In this document: positions 25,268-34,337 of the stretch, one piece after another
Position numbering within the stretch: the stretch's first letter is position 1
Layout of the letters: every line of letters begins with the position of its first letter
Assembly (NCBI GenBank): GCA_025363655.1
Contig: JANYDK010000073.1
Location: 62,001-126,000 of the forward strand
Direction: 5' to 3'
Length of the DNA stretch: 64,000 nt
DNA from: Deltaproteobacteria bacterium
Lineage (GTDB): Bacteria > Myxococcota_A > Polyangia > Polyangiales > JADJMO01
Program-made: the position numbers and the translations under genes
Notes under the pieces: model-generated
The model's input: the letters and a program-made list of their open reading frames with translations, nothing else
Told to the model about the DNA's origin: nothing
The model's database searches: none

Positions 25268-27123
25268 GACTTTCTCCGAACTCGTTCGCTACCGCAATCG
25301 CGGCTTTCGCGGCCACGGCGTCGCTCTTCGTCGCCGACGTGGTGAGCTCGGCGCCGACGACGTCGACGGCCGCGCGGACGATCGCCCTCCCGCAGGCCGA
25401 AGTGGTGGTGCCGGGCACGGTCTTGGTTCGTCGCGGTCCCGATCTCTGGGAGCGTTGGGAGATGGACAGCGGCGTCGCGCTGACGGCCGAGGCCACGATC
25501 GATCACGTCGCTGCGCTGCGTGCGGCTTCGATCGATGCCCACGTCGACGTCGTTCGTCGCGCGCAAATCGTCCCCGACGACTACGACATCCGCAAGCAGT
25601 GGCCGCTCGTGCAGATGCACGCAGAGGCAGCGTGGGACGTGATCACCGGCGATCCCGATCTCGTCGTCGCCGTCGTCGACACCGGGGTCATCCTCGATCA
25701 CCCCGACTTGAAGGCGCGGCTCGTTGCTGGCTACGACTTCATCACCGATCCCGAAAACGCCGGTGATGGCAGCGGGCGCGACGCCAACCCGACCGACGAA
25801 GGCGACGAGTCCGAGTCGTCGACGGGCTTCCACGGCACGCACATCGCGGGCATCCTCGGCGCCTCGACGGGCAACGGCTTCGGCATGGCCGGCGTCGATT
25901 GGCGCTGCAGAATCCAGCCTGTTCGCGCGCTCGGCGTCCATCGCGCGACCGGCAAGGACAGCGACATCGCCGACGCCATCCGTTGGGCCGCGGGTATCAA
26001 CGTGCCGGGCGTGCCGCAGAACCAAACGCCGGCGAAGGTGATCAACCTCAGCTTCGGTAGCTCCGGATACTCGCAAATTCTCCAGGACGCGGTGCTCGCC
26101 GCCGTCGCCCGCGGAGCAGTGATCGTCGCCTCGGCGGGCAACTCGTCGCGCGAAGCGATCGACAACGTGCCCGGCGCGCTCGAAGGCGTCATCTCGGTCG
26201 CCGCCAGCGGTCCCGACGGGCTCCTCGCCTCGTACAGCAACTTCGGCGATCGCGTCGACGTCATGGCGCCTGGTGGCTCGGTCAGCTTCGAGGCGCCGGT
26301 GATCGATTCTCCGCAAGCGGTCTGGTCGCTCAGTTACGTGCGCTCGTCGAAGCAGCCGGTGCTCGCATATCTCGCGGGCACTTCGCAAGCAGCGGCCCAT
26401 GCGAGCGGCGTCGCGGCTTTGGTGCGTGCGGCGGCACCGAGCCTTCGTCCGGAGGTCGTCGCTGCGGTCCTTCGTCGCGCGAGCGTGCTCCCTCCCGGCG
26501 GCTGCGATCCCGGCTGCGGCGCGGGCATCCTCGATGCCTCGAAGGCAGTGGCCGATGCGCGCGCGATGGCCGTCGCGACGTGCGGCGACCTCGGCTGCGG
26601 CAACAAGAAGCTCGAGCCAGCGCCGCTACGGCCCGAGGAAGGATGCGCGGTGTCTTCGAACGCGATCGGTCGTGATGCTTCTTCGTTCACCCTCTTCATG
26701 CTTGCCGGCGCGATCGGTCTCTTGCGTCGCCGCGCACGATCGACCTCGTTTTTGGCCTTCTGCGCCCTCCTCGGTCTCGCGGCGTGCAGCGGCGGCAACG
26801 GCGAGCGCACGGCACAATTCGTCCCCGGACCGCCGCACGTCCGCGTCCTCACTCCCATCCCCACCAACAACGGCGGCGACCTCGAAATCGCAGTCGGCGA
26901 CGGCGCCTCGCTGACACTCGAGATGACCCCCATCGATCAACTCGATCGCCTCGAGCTCCGCGCCCTCGATCCCGAAGAGCTGGTCGGTCGCCTCGGCCAC
27001 GCCCCGCTCACGTTCGCGCTCACACCAACGCTCCTCGGAAAATCCGGCCGAAGGCAGCTCTGCGCCGACGTCTACGACGCCTCCGGCGCCAGCGCGGAGA
27101 CGTGTTTCTTCCTCGTGAAGTGA
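25264..27123 (+). CDS. Subtilisin-family (S8) serine protease with unusual double C-terminal tail
   Basis: A signal peptide and propeptide-like region precede the S8 catalytic domain with Asp in VVDTGVILDHPDL (~139), His in HGTHIAG (~190) and Ser in GTSQAAAHASG (~374), so the triad is intact. Beyond ~residue 455 comes a Cys-containing motif (GCAVSS) and a hydrophobic FTLFMLAGAIGLL helix ended by RRRARS, the form of a MYXO-CTERM sorting tail. The frame then continues without a stop into SFLAFCALLGLAAC (Cys ~508), a perfect lipoprotein signal, and a further ~110-residue beta domain. It is thus a fusion or overlapping pair. The product should be exported. Confidence 0.88.
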   Translation: MRLSPNSFATAIAAFAATASLFVADVVSSAPTTSTAARTIALPQAEVVVPGTVLVRRGPDLWERWEMDSGVALTAEATIDHVAALRAASIDAHVDVVRRAQIVPDDYDIRKQWPLVQMHAEAAWDVITGDPDLVVAVVDTGVILDHPDLKARLVAGYDFITDPENAGDGSGRDANPTDEGDESESSTGFHGTHIAGILGASTGNGFGMAGVDWRCRIQPVRALGVHRATGKDSDIADAIRWAAGINVPGVPQNQTPAKVINLSFGSSGYSQILQDAVLAAVARGAVIVASAGNSSREAIDNVPGALEGVISVAASGPDGLLASYSNFGDRVDVMAPGGSVSFEAPVIDSPQAVWSLSYVRSSKQPVLAYLAGTSQAAAHASGVAALVRAAAPSLRPEVVAAVLRRASVLPPGGCDPGCGAGILDASKAVADARAMAVATCGDLGCGNKKLEPAPLRPEEGCAVSSNAIGRDASSFTLFMLAGAIGLLRRRARSTSFLAFCALLGLAACSGGNGERTAQFVPGPPHVRVLTPIPTNNGGDLEIAVGDGASLTLEMTPIDQLDRLELRALDPEELVGRLGHAPLTFALTPTLLGKSGRRQLCADVYDASGASAETCFFLVK

Positions 27124-27124
27124 T

Positions 27125-28189
27125 TCAAAAATCGGTCAGCGCTTCGAGCAGCCTCGGCCCAAAATAAAGCCACCCTCTAAAATCGGTGCGCGCATCGCTC
27201 GTGAACGTATGCCCGACGCCGACGCCGATGCCGACCCAGCCCGAGGCGTCGAAAAGCAGCCCGCCGCCCGCCGCCTTGTAGTTGATGCGCACCTGCGTGC
27301 CGTTGCTCAACGTCTGCGTGTCGTTGGGAACCACGAGGTTCCAAGCGCCGAACGCGCTGAGGCCGACGTAGGCCGATGACGTCGGTGAGGGGAAGAACTT
27401 GGCACCGACCGCGAGCGCGAAGGGCGAGACGCCGAGGCGATATCCAGAGGTGTTTTGCCCCGAAAACGTGAAGTCGGTGGTCAACATCGGGAGCGGCAGC
27501 CAGACGTAGAGACCGTGTCCGTAGCCTTCGACCGACGTGCGATAGACGAGCGTCAGGCGATCTTGCGCGTCGCCTTTGGTGAGCGTGAGCGTGAGGACGA
27601 CGCCGTTGCTCGGCGTGAGCGCCTTGGCGAGCCGCGGAGCTTTGATCGAGAGCGCGAGATCACCGTCGCCCGAGAGCCGCGCGCTGGCGTTGCCCTCGGC
27701 GTCGTCTTCCCCACGCGCGATCGTGCCTTTGACGCCGCACGAAGCGATCTCGTCGACGTCGGTCGGCTTCTCGTCTCCGTCACTTCCGTCACTTCCGCCG
27801 CCGGGTACGCAGACGACGACGATGCGCTCGTCACCGTCGATCGTCGTCGCTTCTTTCTTGCGCCCGATGGGGTGGCACTTCTTGCTCAAGAAGGTGAGGA
27901 ACGTCTTTGGCTCGAGCACGTCGATGCTGGTGCCGTCTGGGCAGACGTACGCGCGCACGCCGCCGATCGGCCCGCTCTTTCCCGACTTCTCGGATTTCGC
28001 CGGCTTCTCGGTTTTTTCGGGCTTCTCGGCCTTCTCGGCCTTCTCGGTCTTCTCGTCCGGCTTCTCGCTCGGCGGCGGGTCGGGCGTCGCGGCCGGCTTC
28101 GGCGGTTTCTTCTTCGGCGCAGCGTCGGCCGGCGTGGAGAGGCTCGCCGCCGCGAGGAACACCACGCACGTCACCGTCGTTCGCCGCAT
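27125..28189 (-). CDS. Exported protein with Lys/Glu/Pro-rich linker and predicted outer-membrane barrel
   Basis: A signal peptide with an AlaAspAla-type cleavage region (TPADAAP) is followed by a linker of Pro/Lys/Glu repeats with the alternating EKTEKAEK type. The ~120-residue N-terminal domain contains VCPDGTSIDVLEP and repeated Cys. The final ~150 residues alternate hydrophobic and polar residues and end in GWLYFGPRLLEALTDF, with a C-terminal Phe as usual for outer-membrane beta-barrels. It ends one base from the convergent subtilase gene. Role unknown; a surface porin or adhesin-like barrel is plausible. Confidence 0.7.
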   Translation of the reverse strand: MRRTTVTCVVFLAAASLSTPADAAPKKKPPKPAATPDPPPSEKPDEKTEKAEKAEKPEKTEKPAKSEKSGKSGPIGGVRAYVCPDGTSIDVLEPKTFLTFLSKKCHPIGRKKEATTIDGDERIVVVCVPGGGSDGSDGDEKPTDVDEIASCGVKGTIARGEDDAEGNASARLSGDGDLALSIKAPRLAKALTPSNGVVLTLTLTKGDAQDRLTLVYRTSVEGYGHGLYVWLPLPMLTTDFTFSGQNTSGYRLGVSPFALAVGAKFFPSPTSSAYVGLSAFGAWNLVVPNDTQTLSNGTQVRINYKAAGGGLLFDASGWVGIGVGVGHTFTSDARTDFRGWLYFGPRLLEALTDF

Positions 28190-28366
28190 CGAGCTGCGAT
28201 GGTAGCAAGGCTGGCGGTCTCGCGCCGTTCGCGACTCGCGTTGCGTGGTCTTGCGTCGTTGCGCACCGCTCCGCAGCCGATAACCGGCTTATATATCTGC
28301 ATGCACAAGCGACGTTGCAAGCTTTGCGGTGGCGGCTCGTTCGCCTAGGCTCCGAAGAGGTACCTC

Positions 28367-30118
28367 ATGTCGGCGTCGATTCGAGAGAGCGGCAGCGGAA
28401 AGAACGCGGACACGGTCCGTGATCCGCATGCGCCGTCGTCGAACGCGCCTCCGACGATCGTCGACGAGACGCCGGTGCCGATGGCGGTGACGCCGCAGCC
28501 GCCTCCCACGGTGGGCCCGTCGATTTCGAGCTCGCTTTCGAGCTCGCTTTCGAAATCGCAATCGGACGCCTCTGACGCCGTGCAGGCGAGCGATGCGCCG
28601 CCCGAAGCACGCCGCTTCGGTGCGCTCTCGGGTCGCTTCGCGCCGCTGCGAAGCAAGCCGATCCAAGCGATGGCCTGGTTCCTCGTGCTCGCGGCGATTC
28701 CTTACGTGCACCCGAAGCTGAAGCGCTTCCGGCTCGTGCATGCGCCGTGGGATCACAGCCTCGACATGGCCGATGGTGGTCCGACCGGCATCGCGCCGGA
28801 GTGGGGCGACACGCTCGCCGAGAAGGGCGACGACGAGATCCCCACCGACGAGCAGCACGCGCCCGTCGAGGTCCAGGTCGCGCCCGCTGCGTCGGCCGCC
28901 GATCCGAAGATCCCGCTCATCGACATCGCCAAAGAGGTCGGCGCCGCGCATCGCTCCGTCGAAGATCCGAGCGGTCACGCGCTCGAGTCGTTCTATGCGG
29001 CCCTCGCGAAGACAGCCTCCGGCGTGCCGAACAGCGCGGTCCGCGTCGCCCACTACGGCGACTCGCTGATCGTCTCCGACTTCATGAGCTCGACGTTGCG
29101 GCGCCGTTTCCAAGCGCGCTTCGGCGACGCTGGCCACGGCTTCATCCTCATCGCCAAAGCCTGGAAGTGGTACCTGCACTACGACGTCTCGCACACGTCG
29201 AGCGAAGGTTGGACGGTCAATCGCATCGTCAACCCGCGCATCGCCGACGAGCTCTATGGCTACGGCGGCATCTCCTTCCGCTCGTCGGAAATGGGCGTGA
29301 AGGCAACGTTCGGCACCTCGAAGCCTCCTCCCGGTGGCCTCCCCGACGAGGGCTTCGGCCGTCGCGTCCACAGCTGGCAGGTGCACTACCTCGAGCAGCC
29401 GAAGGGCGGGAAATTCGACCTCTCGATCGACGGCAAGAAAGTGCAGACCGTCGACACCGACGGCAAGGACAAGCTCCTGAAGACGGTCACCGTCGCGGCC
29501 GACGACGACGGCGAGCACACCCTCGAGGTCAAGGTCGGCGGCGGCGCCGAGGCTCGTCTCTTCGGCGTCGCGATGGAGCGTGAGGTGCCGGGCGTGGTCT
29601 GGGATGCGCTCGGCGTCCTCGGCGGTCGCGCGCGCATGCTCGACATCAACGACGACGCGCACTGGGCCGCGTCGCTGCGTGCGCGCGATCCGGCCTTGAT
29701 CGTCTTTCAGTACGGCACCAACGAGAGCACCGACACCGGCTATCCGATGGACCAGTACGAGCAGACGCTCGAGGCCGTCCTCCGACAAGCCCGCGCCGCG
29801 CTCCCCAATGCGTCGTGCCTCGTCGTCGGTCCGATGGATCGCGCGGGGAAGGGCGGCACCGAGACGCTGCCGATCATCATCCGGCTCGAAGAAGCGCAAC
29901 GGAAGGTCGCCTTCAAGGTCGGCTGCGCGTTCTGGGACACCTTCCTCGCCATGGGCGGCAACGGTGCGATGGGCCGTTGGGTCAAGGCCAAGACCCAGCT
30001 CGGCGGCGGCGACTACACCCACCCGACCTACGCCGGCGCTTCGATCCTCGGCGATCTGCTCTACAGCGCGCTGATGGAAGGCTACGTGTCGTCGCCGCAG
30101 GCGATGAAGAAACCCTGA
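28367..30118 (+). CDS. Membrane-anchored SGNH/GDSL hydrolase-type protein (acyl-transfer partner)
   Basis: A Ser/Pro-rich cytoplasmic-looking N-terminus of ~95 residues precedes a single membrane segment (AMAWFLVLAAIPYV). The exterior part has the SGNH blocks: Ser in HYGDSLIVSDF (~230), the oxyanion Asn in YGTNES (~450), and the catalytic DxxH in DYTHPTYAG (~548). A carbohydrate-binding-like beta region lies between. The adjacent MBOAT gene points to an AlgJ/AlgX-like role: accepting acyl groups exported by the MBOAT protein and transferring them to a polysaccharide. The polymer is unknown. It is preceded by 177 bp that include the promoter. Confidence 0.82.
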   Translation: MSASIRESGSGKNADTVRDPHAPSSNAPPTIVDETPVPMAVTPQPPPTVGPSISSSLSSSLSKSQSDASDAVQASDAPPEARRFGALSGRFAPLRSKPIQAMAWFLVLAAIPYVHPKLKRFRLVHAPWDHSLDMADGGPTGIAPEWGDTLAEKGDDEIPTDEQHAPVEVQVAPAASAADPKIPLIDIAKEVGAAHRSVEDPSGHALESFYAALAKTASGVPNSAVRVAHYGDSLIVSDFMSSTLRRRFQARFGDAGHGFILIAKAWKWYLHYDVSHTSSEGWTVNRIVNPRIADELYGYGGISFRSSEMGVKATFGTSKPPPGGLPDEGFGRRVHSWQVHYLEQPKGGKFDLSIDGKKVQTVDTDGKDKLLKTVTVAADDDGEHTLEVKVGGGAEARLFGVAMEREVPGVVWDALGVLGGRARMLDINDDAHWAASLRARDPALIVFQYGTNESTDTGYPMDQYEQTLEAVLRQARAALPNASCLVVGPMDRAGKGGTETLPIIIRLEEAQRKVAFKVGCAFWDTFLAMGGNGAMGRWVKAKTQLGGGDYTHPTYAGASILGDLLYSALMEGYVSSPQAMKKP

Positions 30119-30166
30119 CGGTTTTCTCGCCCGCGCATTTCGCGTAGACCACGCGCGCTTCCGCGC

Positions 30167-31696
30167 ATGGCGTTCAACAGCCTCGAATACGCGATTTTCT
30201 TCGCGATCACCTACGCGGCCTTCTGGGCGCTGCGTCGCCGTCACGTGGTGCGGACGCTCTTGCTCGTCCTCGGGTCGGCCTTCTTCTACACGCGCTTCGA
30301 CTACGGAAACGGGCACCCGCGCCTCGGCTACGTCTATCTCGCGATCCTCTTCGGGTCGGCGGTCATCGACTACTTCCTCGCGCAGGCCATCCATCACGTC
30401 GACGACGATCCGCGCGCCAAAGCGGTCGGGACAGGCAGAGCCGACGAGAGCACGGGCGCCGAGTGGGCGAAGCGCCGCCGCTTCCGGCTGATGATCCTCT
30501 CGGTCGTCTACAACCTCGGGGTCCTCGTCTACTTCAAGTACACGAACTTCGGCATCGACACCGTTCGGCAGGTCCTCGGCGCCGCCGGCCTCGTCGTGCA
30601 CCCCCGCACGTTGAGCGTGGTGCTCCCGATCGGCATCAGCTTCTTCACGTTCGAGACGATGAGCTACACGATCGACGTCTATCGACGCGAGCTCGTGCCG
30701 ACGAAGAGCTTCCTCGAGTACATGCTCTTCATCAGCTTCTTTCCGCACCTGGTGGCGGGGCCGATCATCCGGCCGAAGGACATGTTGCCGCAGCTGCGGG
30801 CCGATCCGAAGTTCGATCCGGAGCAGGCCTCGCGCGGCATCTTCCTCGTCGTCTGCGGCCTCCTCAAGAAGGTGGTGATCGCCGACTACCTGGCGCTCAA
30901 CATGGTCGACCGCGTCTTCGACCGCGCCGACTGGTTCTCGTCTCCAGAGGTTCTCGCAGGGATCTACTCCTATGCCCTGCAAATCTATTGTGATTTCTCT
31001 GGCTACACCGACATCGCGATCGGCTCGGCGCTCCTCCTCGGGTATGTGCTCCCGAAGAACTTCGACTCTCCTTATCAGTCGACCAGCCTCCAGGAGTTCT
31101 GGCGCCGCTGGCACATCTCGCTCTCGAGCTGGCTCCGCGACTACCTCTACGTCCCGCTCGGCGGCTCGCGCGGCGGACCGACCGGCACCTATCGCAACCT
31201 CCTCGTGACGATGCTCCTCGGCGGGCTCTGGCACGGAGCCTCCTGGAATTTCGTCCTCTGGGGCGCGATGCACGGCGGCGCGCTGGCGGTGACGAGGATG
31301 TGGCAGCGCTTCCGAGCGGCCCGCGCCGGCGTTCGTGAAGATCAGCTCCCCGCCGATTCGCGCGTCGTGAGCATCCTCAAAGGCGTCCTCACCTTCCACT
31401 ACGTCTGCCTCGCCTGGGTCTTCTTCCGCGCGCAGAACTTCCGTCAGGCGATGACGGTCCTGAAACAGCTCGCGGTCGGCGGCTTCCACACGCAGAACCT
31501 CTCGCGCACCATCCTCCTCTGCCTCCTCGCCGGCTTCGCGACCCACCTCCTTCCAGAGCGGGAGTTCGATCGCCTCCGCGACCGCTTCGTTCGTCTCCCC
31601 GCCGTCGCCCAAGGCGTAGTGCTGTTCGCGGTCGCGCTCGTGCTCCGCGAGGTCTCGAGCACCGCGGTGGTGCCGTTCGTGTACTTCCAGTTCTGA
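30167..31696 (+). CDS. MBOAT-family O-acyltransferase (AlgI-like)
   Basis: The 509-residue product is strongly hydrophobic with about ten membrane helices. It has the AlgI-type core: a LPIGISFFTFETMSYTIDVYR segment, the SFFPHLVAGPI motif, YALQIYCDFSGYTDIAIG, SLSSWLRDYLYVPLGG, and the catalytic His in GLWHGASWNFVLWGAMHG (~residue 355). MBOAT proteins move acyl groups from acyl-CoA across the inner membrane for polysaccharide O-acetylation. It follows the SGNH protein by 48 bp, and the two surely form an operon. Hence they acylate an exported polysaccharide. Confidence 0.93.
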   Translation: MAFNSLEYAIFFAITYAAFWALRRRHVVRTLLLVLGSAFFYTRFDYGNGHPRLGYVYLAILFGSAVIDYFLAQAIHHVDDDPRAKAVGTGRADESTGAEWAKRRRFRLMILSVVYNLGVLVYFKYTNFGIDTVRQVLGAAGLVVHPRTLSVVLPIGISFFTFETMSYTIDVYRRELVPTKSFLEYMLFISFFPHLVAGPIIRPKDMLPQLRADPKFDPEQASRGIFLVVCGLLKKVVIADYLALNMVDRVFDRADWFSSPEVLAGIYSYALQIYCDFSGYTDIAIGSALLLGYVLPKNFDSPYQSTSLQEFWRRWHISLSSWLRDYLYVPLGGSRGGPTGTYRNLLVTMLLGGLWHGASWNFVLWGAMHGGALAVTRMWQRFRAARAGVREDQLPADSRVVSILKGVLTFHYVCLAWVFFRAQNFRQAMTVLKQLAVGGFHTQNLSRTILLCLLAGFATHLLPEREFDRLRDRFVRLPAVAQGVVLFAVALVLREVSSTAVVPFVYFQF

Positions 31697-31768
31697 CTCC
31701 GACGATCCCACCGAGGAAGGCTCGCAGCGAATTCCTGTCGCTCGTCGACCTCGTGCTACCAACCCGGG

Positions 31769-32479
31769 ATGGCGCGTTCGAGCTCTCTCTTGGTTGGGTT
31801 GGCCTCGGTCTTCGGAAGCTTCGCCCTCTACGGCGTCCACCTCGCCTGCGGCCCCTCGCTGGGGTTGCCCTCGCCCGTTGCGAGCGGTCACGCCGACGGT
31901 CCGAGCGCGTCGAGCAGCGTCGCGGGAGCCGGCAGCACGAGCGCCACGAATGGCGTTTCGAGCACGAATTCAGGCTCGAGCGGCGCTGGCAGCTGCGGGT
32001 GCAACGGCGGGACGACGACCGCTTCGTTCGCCGTCGGCGGCGACGAGAAGATGACCTTCGACCCGCTCGACGCCTCCGCCGATCTCTCCGTTGCCTACAT
32101 CCGCGCTCCCGGCGGGAAGAAGGTCGTCGAGGTGACGGCGGTCGTCCGCGCCTACCGGAGCGACCAAGCGGCGGAGCGTCCGACCACGATCTCGGTCCGC
32201 GTCCTCGCGCCCGAGACCGGCGGAGCGGTGGTCGCCAAAGACGTCGAGGCATTCCTCACCAGCTACGGATCGACCACGAATTTGCCTCCAAAAGCGTTCG
32301 CGACGGTGTCGAAGAGCGCGCTCTCCGTCGTCATCGCCGACGGCGCGGTCGAGCTCCGCGGCTCGCTCTCGCTGACCGACGTGCCGACCAAGAAGACCGT
32401 GGTCGTCGACAAGCTGACGGTCCGGAAGTCGGGTGCGTCGGTCCTCCCGGTTCGTAACGGCGCCTTCAAGTCTCCCTGA
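31769..32479 (+). CDS. Lipoprotein with Ser/Gly-rich linker
   Basis: The signal peptide ends in a lipobox-like HLAC at about residue 27. A Ser/Gly/Ala-rich linker with a CGCNGG pair follows, then a ~150-residue domain of mostly beta-strands (EKMTFDPLDASADLSVAYI, VEVTAVVRAYRSD, ELRGSLSLTDV). No enzyme motif is visible. It lies 72 bp after the MBOAT gene on the same strand and may belong to the acyl-transfer operon, but nothing in it shows that. Confidence 0.65.
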   Translation: MARSSSLLVGLASVFGSFALYGVHLACGPSLGLPSPVASGHADGPSASSSVAGAGSTSATNGVSSTNSGSSGAGSCGCNGGTTTASFAVGGDEKMTFDPLDASADLSVAYIRAPGGKKVVEVTAVVRAYRSDQAAERPTTISVRVLAPETGGAVVAKDVEAFLTSYGSTTNLPPKAFATVSKSALSVVIADGAVELRGSLSLTDVPTKKTVVVDKLTVRKSGASVLPVRNGAFKSP

Positions 32480-33026
32480 CGAGACTGGCAACCTTGATGC
32501 CGACCACGTCGTCGGCGAGCCCGAGCGGTCGATCGCGCGCCCTGATGGTGGCGCCGATCGACCGTTTCGCGTTCTTCGATCAGGCGCGATTCACGCTTGT
32601 TTTCAAGGCATTTCACGCCGCCTTCACGTCGTCGTGATCGCCGTCGCGCGGACCGTCCGACGACCGTCGCACGAGCGCACGTCACGCATCGCGACGACGA
32701 CGACGTCGGGTTCGAAGTGTGTGCGGTTCGACACACGATCGCGATGCTCGTCGTCGTCGCGCGTGGTGATCGGGTCGCGATGAAGTGATGGGCCTGTGCA
32801 TCACCGTCGTCATCGACGACACGATTTCGAAAAAAAAATGCAATCGATCATCACATCGAACGTGACGTCGTCGATCTCTTCTGGTTAACATCCAATCCAT
32901 AACGGTCGCGCACACGCGCGACGCGACGCGCGAACCGCCCCTCGACTCCGACATCACCGCGCACTGATGCGCGAGACACGAAGTCGAACCCAGGCGACGC
33001 GCGATGCCGACAACCAGGAGGATCTC
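32480..33026. other. Long leader/intergenic region before the histone-like gene
   Basis: No gene is seen in these 547 bp, which are unusually long for this window. The stretch has GACGACGTCG-type runs, a poly-A tract (TTTCGAAAAAAAAATG) near 32830 and a TTAACATCCAATCCATAA segment near 32885 that is A/T-rich for this genome and could carry the promoter. It ends with a strong AGGAGG ribosome site. Confidence 0.5.
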
Positions 33027-33332
33027 ATGATCGAAAACACCACCATCGAGACGAACGAAGTCGTCACGATGTCCGCTCCCCGCCCCGCCGAGATGGCCGC
33101 TAAGAAGGGCGCCAAGAAGGGCGCCAAGAAGGCCGCGAAGAAGGGCGGCGCCAAGAAGGCCGCGAAGAAGGGCGGCGCCAAGAAGGCCGCGAAGAAGGGC
33201 GGCGCCAAGAAGGCCGCGAAGAAGGGCGGCGCCAAGAAGGCCGCGAAGAAGCCGGCCAAGCGTGGCGGCAAGCGCAGCGCGAAGAAGGCCGCTCCGGCCG
33301 CTGCGGCTGCTGGCAAGAGCGAAGAGGAATGA
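33027..33332 (+). CDS. Histone H1-like Lys/Ala-rich DNA-binding protein (AlgP/Hc1-like)
   Basis: AGGAGG precedes the ATG by four bases. After ~22 ordinary residues the 101-residue protein is built from Ala-Ala-Lys-Lys and Gly-Ala-Lys-Lys units, with five copies of a nine-residue AKKAAKKGG-type block, a KRGGKRSAKK segment, an Ala run and an acidic SEEE end. This is the composition of bacterial histone H1-like and AlgP proteins, which bind and compact DNA through PAKKA-like repeats. It stands alone between a long leader and an intrinsic terminator, consistent with strong, independent expression. The 27-bp repeat may vary in copy number. Confidence 0.8.
   Translation: MIENTTIETNEVVTMSAPRPAEMAAKKGAKKGAKKAAKKGGAKKAAKKGGAKKAAKKGGAKKAAKKGGAKKAAKKPAKRGGKRSAKKAAPAAAAAGKSEEE
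33123..33257. repeat. 27-bp coding tandem repeat in the histone-like gene
   Basis: Four near-identical 27-bp units begin at 33123, 33150, 33177 and 33204, with a fifth partial unit from 33231 that diverges into CCGGCC. Each unit encodes nine residues of the Lys/Ala block. Near-identity at silent positions points to recent duplication. Confidence 0.85.
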
Positions 33333-33392
33333 GCCCCTCACTGGTGACGTCGGCCTAGTCTCACGACCTGGCCAGCGACATCGGTAGCTCTG

Positions 33393-33426
33393 GAGAAGGC
33401 ACCTTCGGGTGCCTTCTCTTTTTTTT
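33393..33426 (+). terminator. Strong rho-independent terminator
   Basis: GAGAAGGCACC and GGTGCCTTCTC form an 11-bp perfect stem with a UUCG tetraloop, followed by eight T. It lies 60 bp downstream of the histone-like gene. Confidence 0.93.
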
Positions 33427-33476
33427 GTCGCACGAGGCGCGTTGCTCCGTCGTCGGCACTCCGCCAGAGTGAAGAG

Positions 33477-34223
33477 ATGCGCTCGTTCTCGTCTTGGTCC
33501 TCTTGCTTCCTTTCGCTGGTCGCGCTCGTCGCCTGCGGTTCGTTCGTCGAGGCTTGCTCGAGCAGCTCGTCGTCTCCCACCGTCGTCGCCGACACGGGTC
33601 CGTCGCTCCTCTCCGACGCGGGCGCATGCGGCGTCACCACGCGGAACTACTCGGTCGAGACCGGCAATCACGTGCCGATCGGCAGCACCATCGCCTACCC
33701 GACCAACCCTCCGTATGGCGGGCCGCATTATCCCATCTGGGCGATTTGGGGCATTCACCAGAAGGCGCTCCCCGCTGGGCATTGGGTGCACAACCTCGAG
33801 CACGGTGGCGTCGTCTTCCTCTATCGATGCGCGAGCCGTGCGGCCTGTCCAGATCTCGCGGCGCAGGTCGAAGCCGTCGCCAAAGCGTTGCCGACCGATC
33901 CCCTCTGCACCGCGGCGGGCGCCGGCGTCTCCGCGCGCGTCCTCGTCCTCCCCGATCCCGACCTCCCCGAGGGCGTGCAAGTCGCCGCCGCGGCGTGGGG
34001 ATGGAACCTCGTCAGTCGATGCCTCGACGCCGAGTCGTTGCGCAATTTCTACCTCGCGCACTACGGCCACTCGTACGAGGACACTTGTTACCAAGGCGAG
34101 ATCGGTGAGGCCCCGCCCGATCTCGACGCGGGAAGCGACGGTGGCAGCGACGCCTCGGAAGTCGGGAGCGACGGTGGAACCGACGGCGGATCGGACGCCG
34201 CCGATGCACGCGATGGCGGATGA
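33477..34223 (+). CDS. DUF3105 lipoprotein-like protein
   Basis: A signal peptide with Cys near residue 27 (SFVEACSSSS) leads to a Ser linker. The DUF3105 core follows: YPTNPPYGGPHYPIWAIWG, then LPAGHWVHNLEHGGVVFLYRC near residue 95-115, with the conserved NLEHGG. A Cys pair may form a disulfide. The last 40 residues are Asp/Gly/Ser-rich. The family is widespread and uncharacterised; the HNLEH core suggests metal binding. Export to the periplasm or surface is likely. Confidence 0.85.
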   Translation: MRSFSSWSSCFLSLVALVACGSFVEACSSSSSSPTVVADTGPSLLSDAGACGVTTRNYSVETGNHVPIGSTIAYPTNPPYGGPHYPIWAIWGIHQKALPAGHWVHNLEHGGVVFLYRCASRAACPDLAAQVEAVAKALPTDPLCTAAGAGVSARVLVLPDPDLPEGVQVAAAAWGWNLVSRCLDAESLRNFYLAHYGHSYEDTCYQGEIGEAPPDLDAGSDGGSDASEVGSDGGTDGGSDAADARDGG

Positions 34224-34337
34224 GGGCGAGAATGTCATGCGTGTCATAGCGGGTGATAACGGCGAGCCCGACTTCGATGGGGCGTTCCTGCGCTGCCGAT
34301 TTGGCAGTGCGGCACGAAGGTTGCGGACGCAGTCGTC

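Noticed and set aside
28289-31891. 1200-codon open frame on the minus strand
   Set aside because: It is antisense to the SGNH and MBOAT genes and to the lipoprotein start; composition is Arg/Glu/His low-complexity without motifs. It is a by-product of high-G+C codon use.
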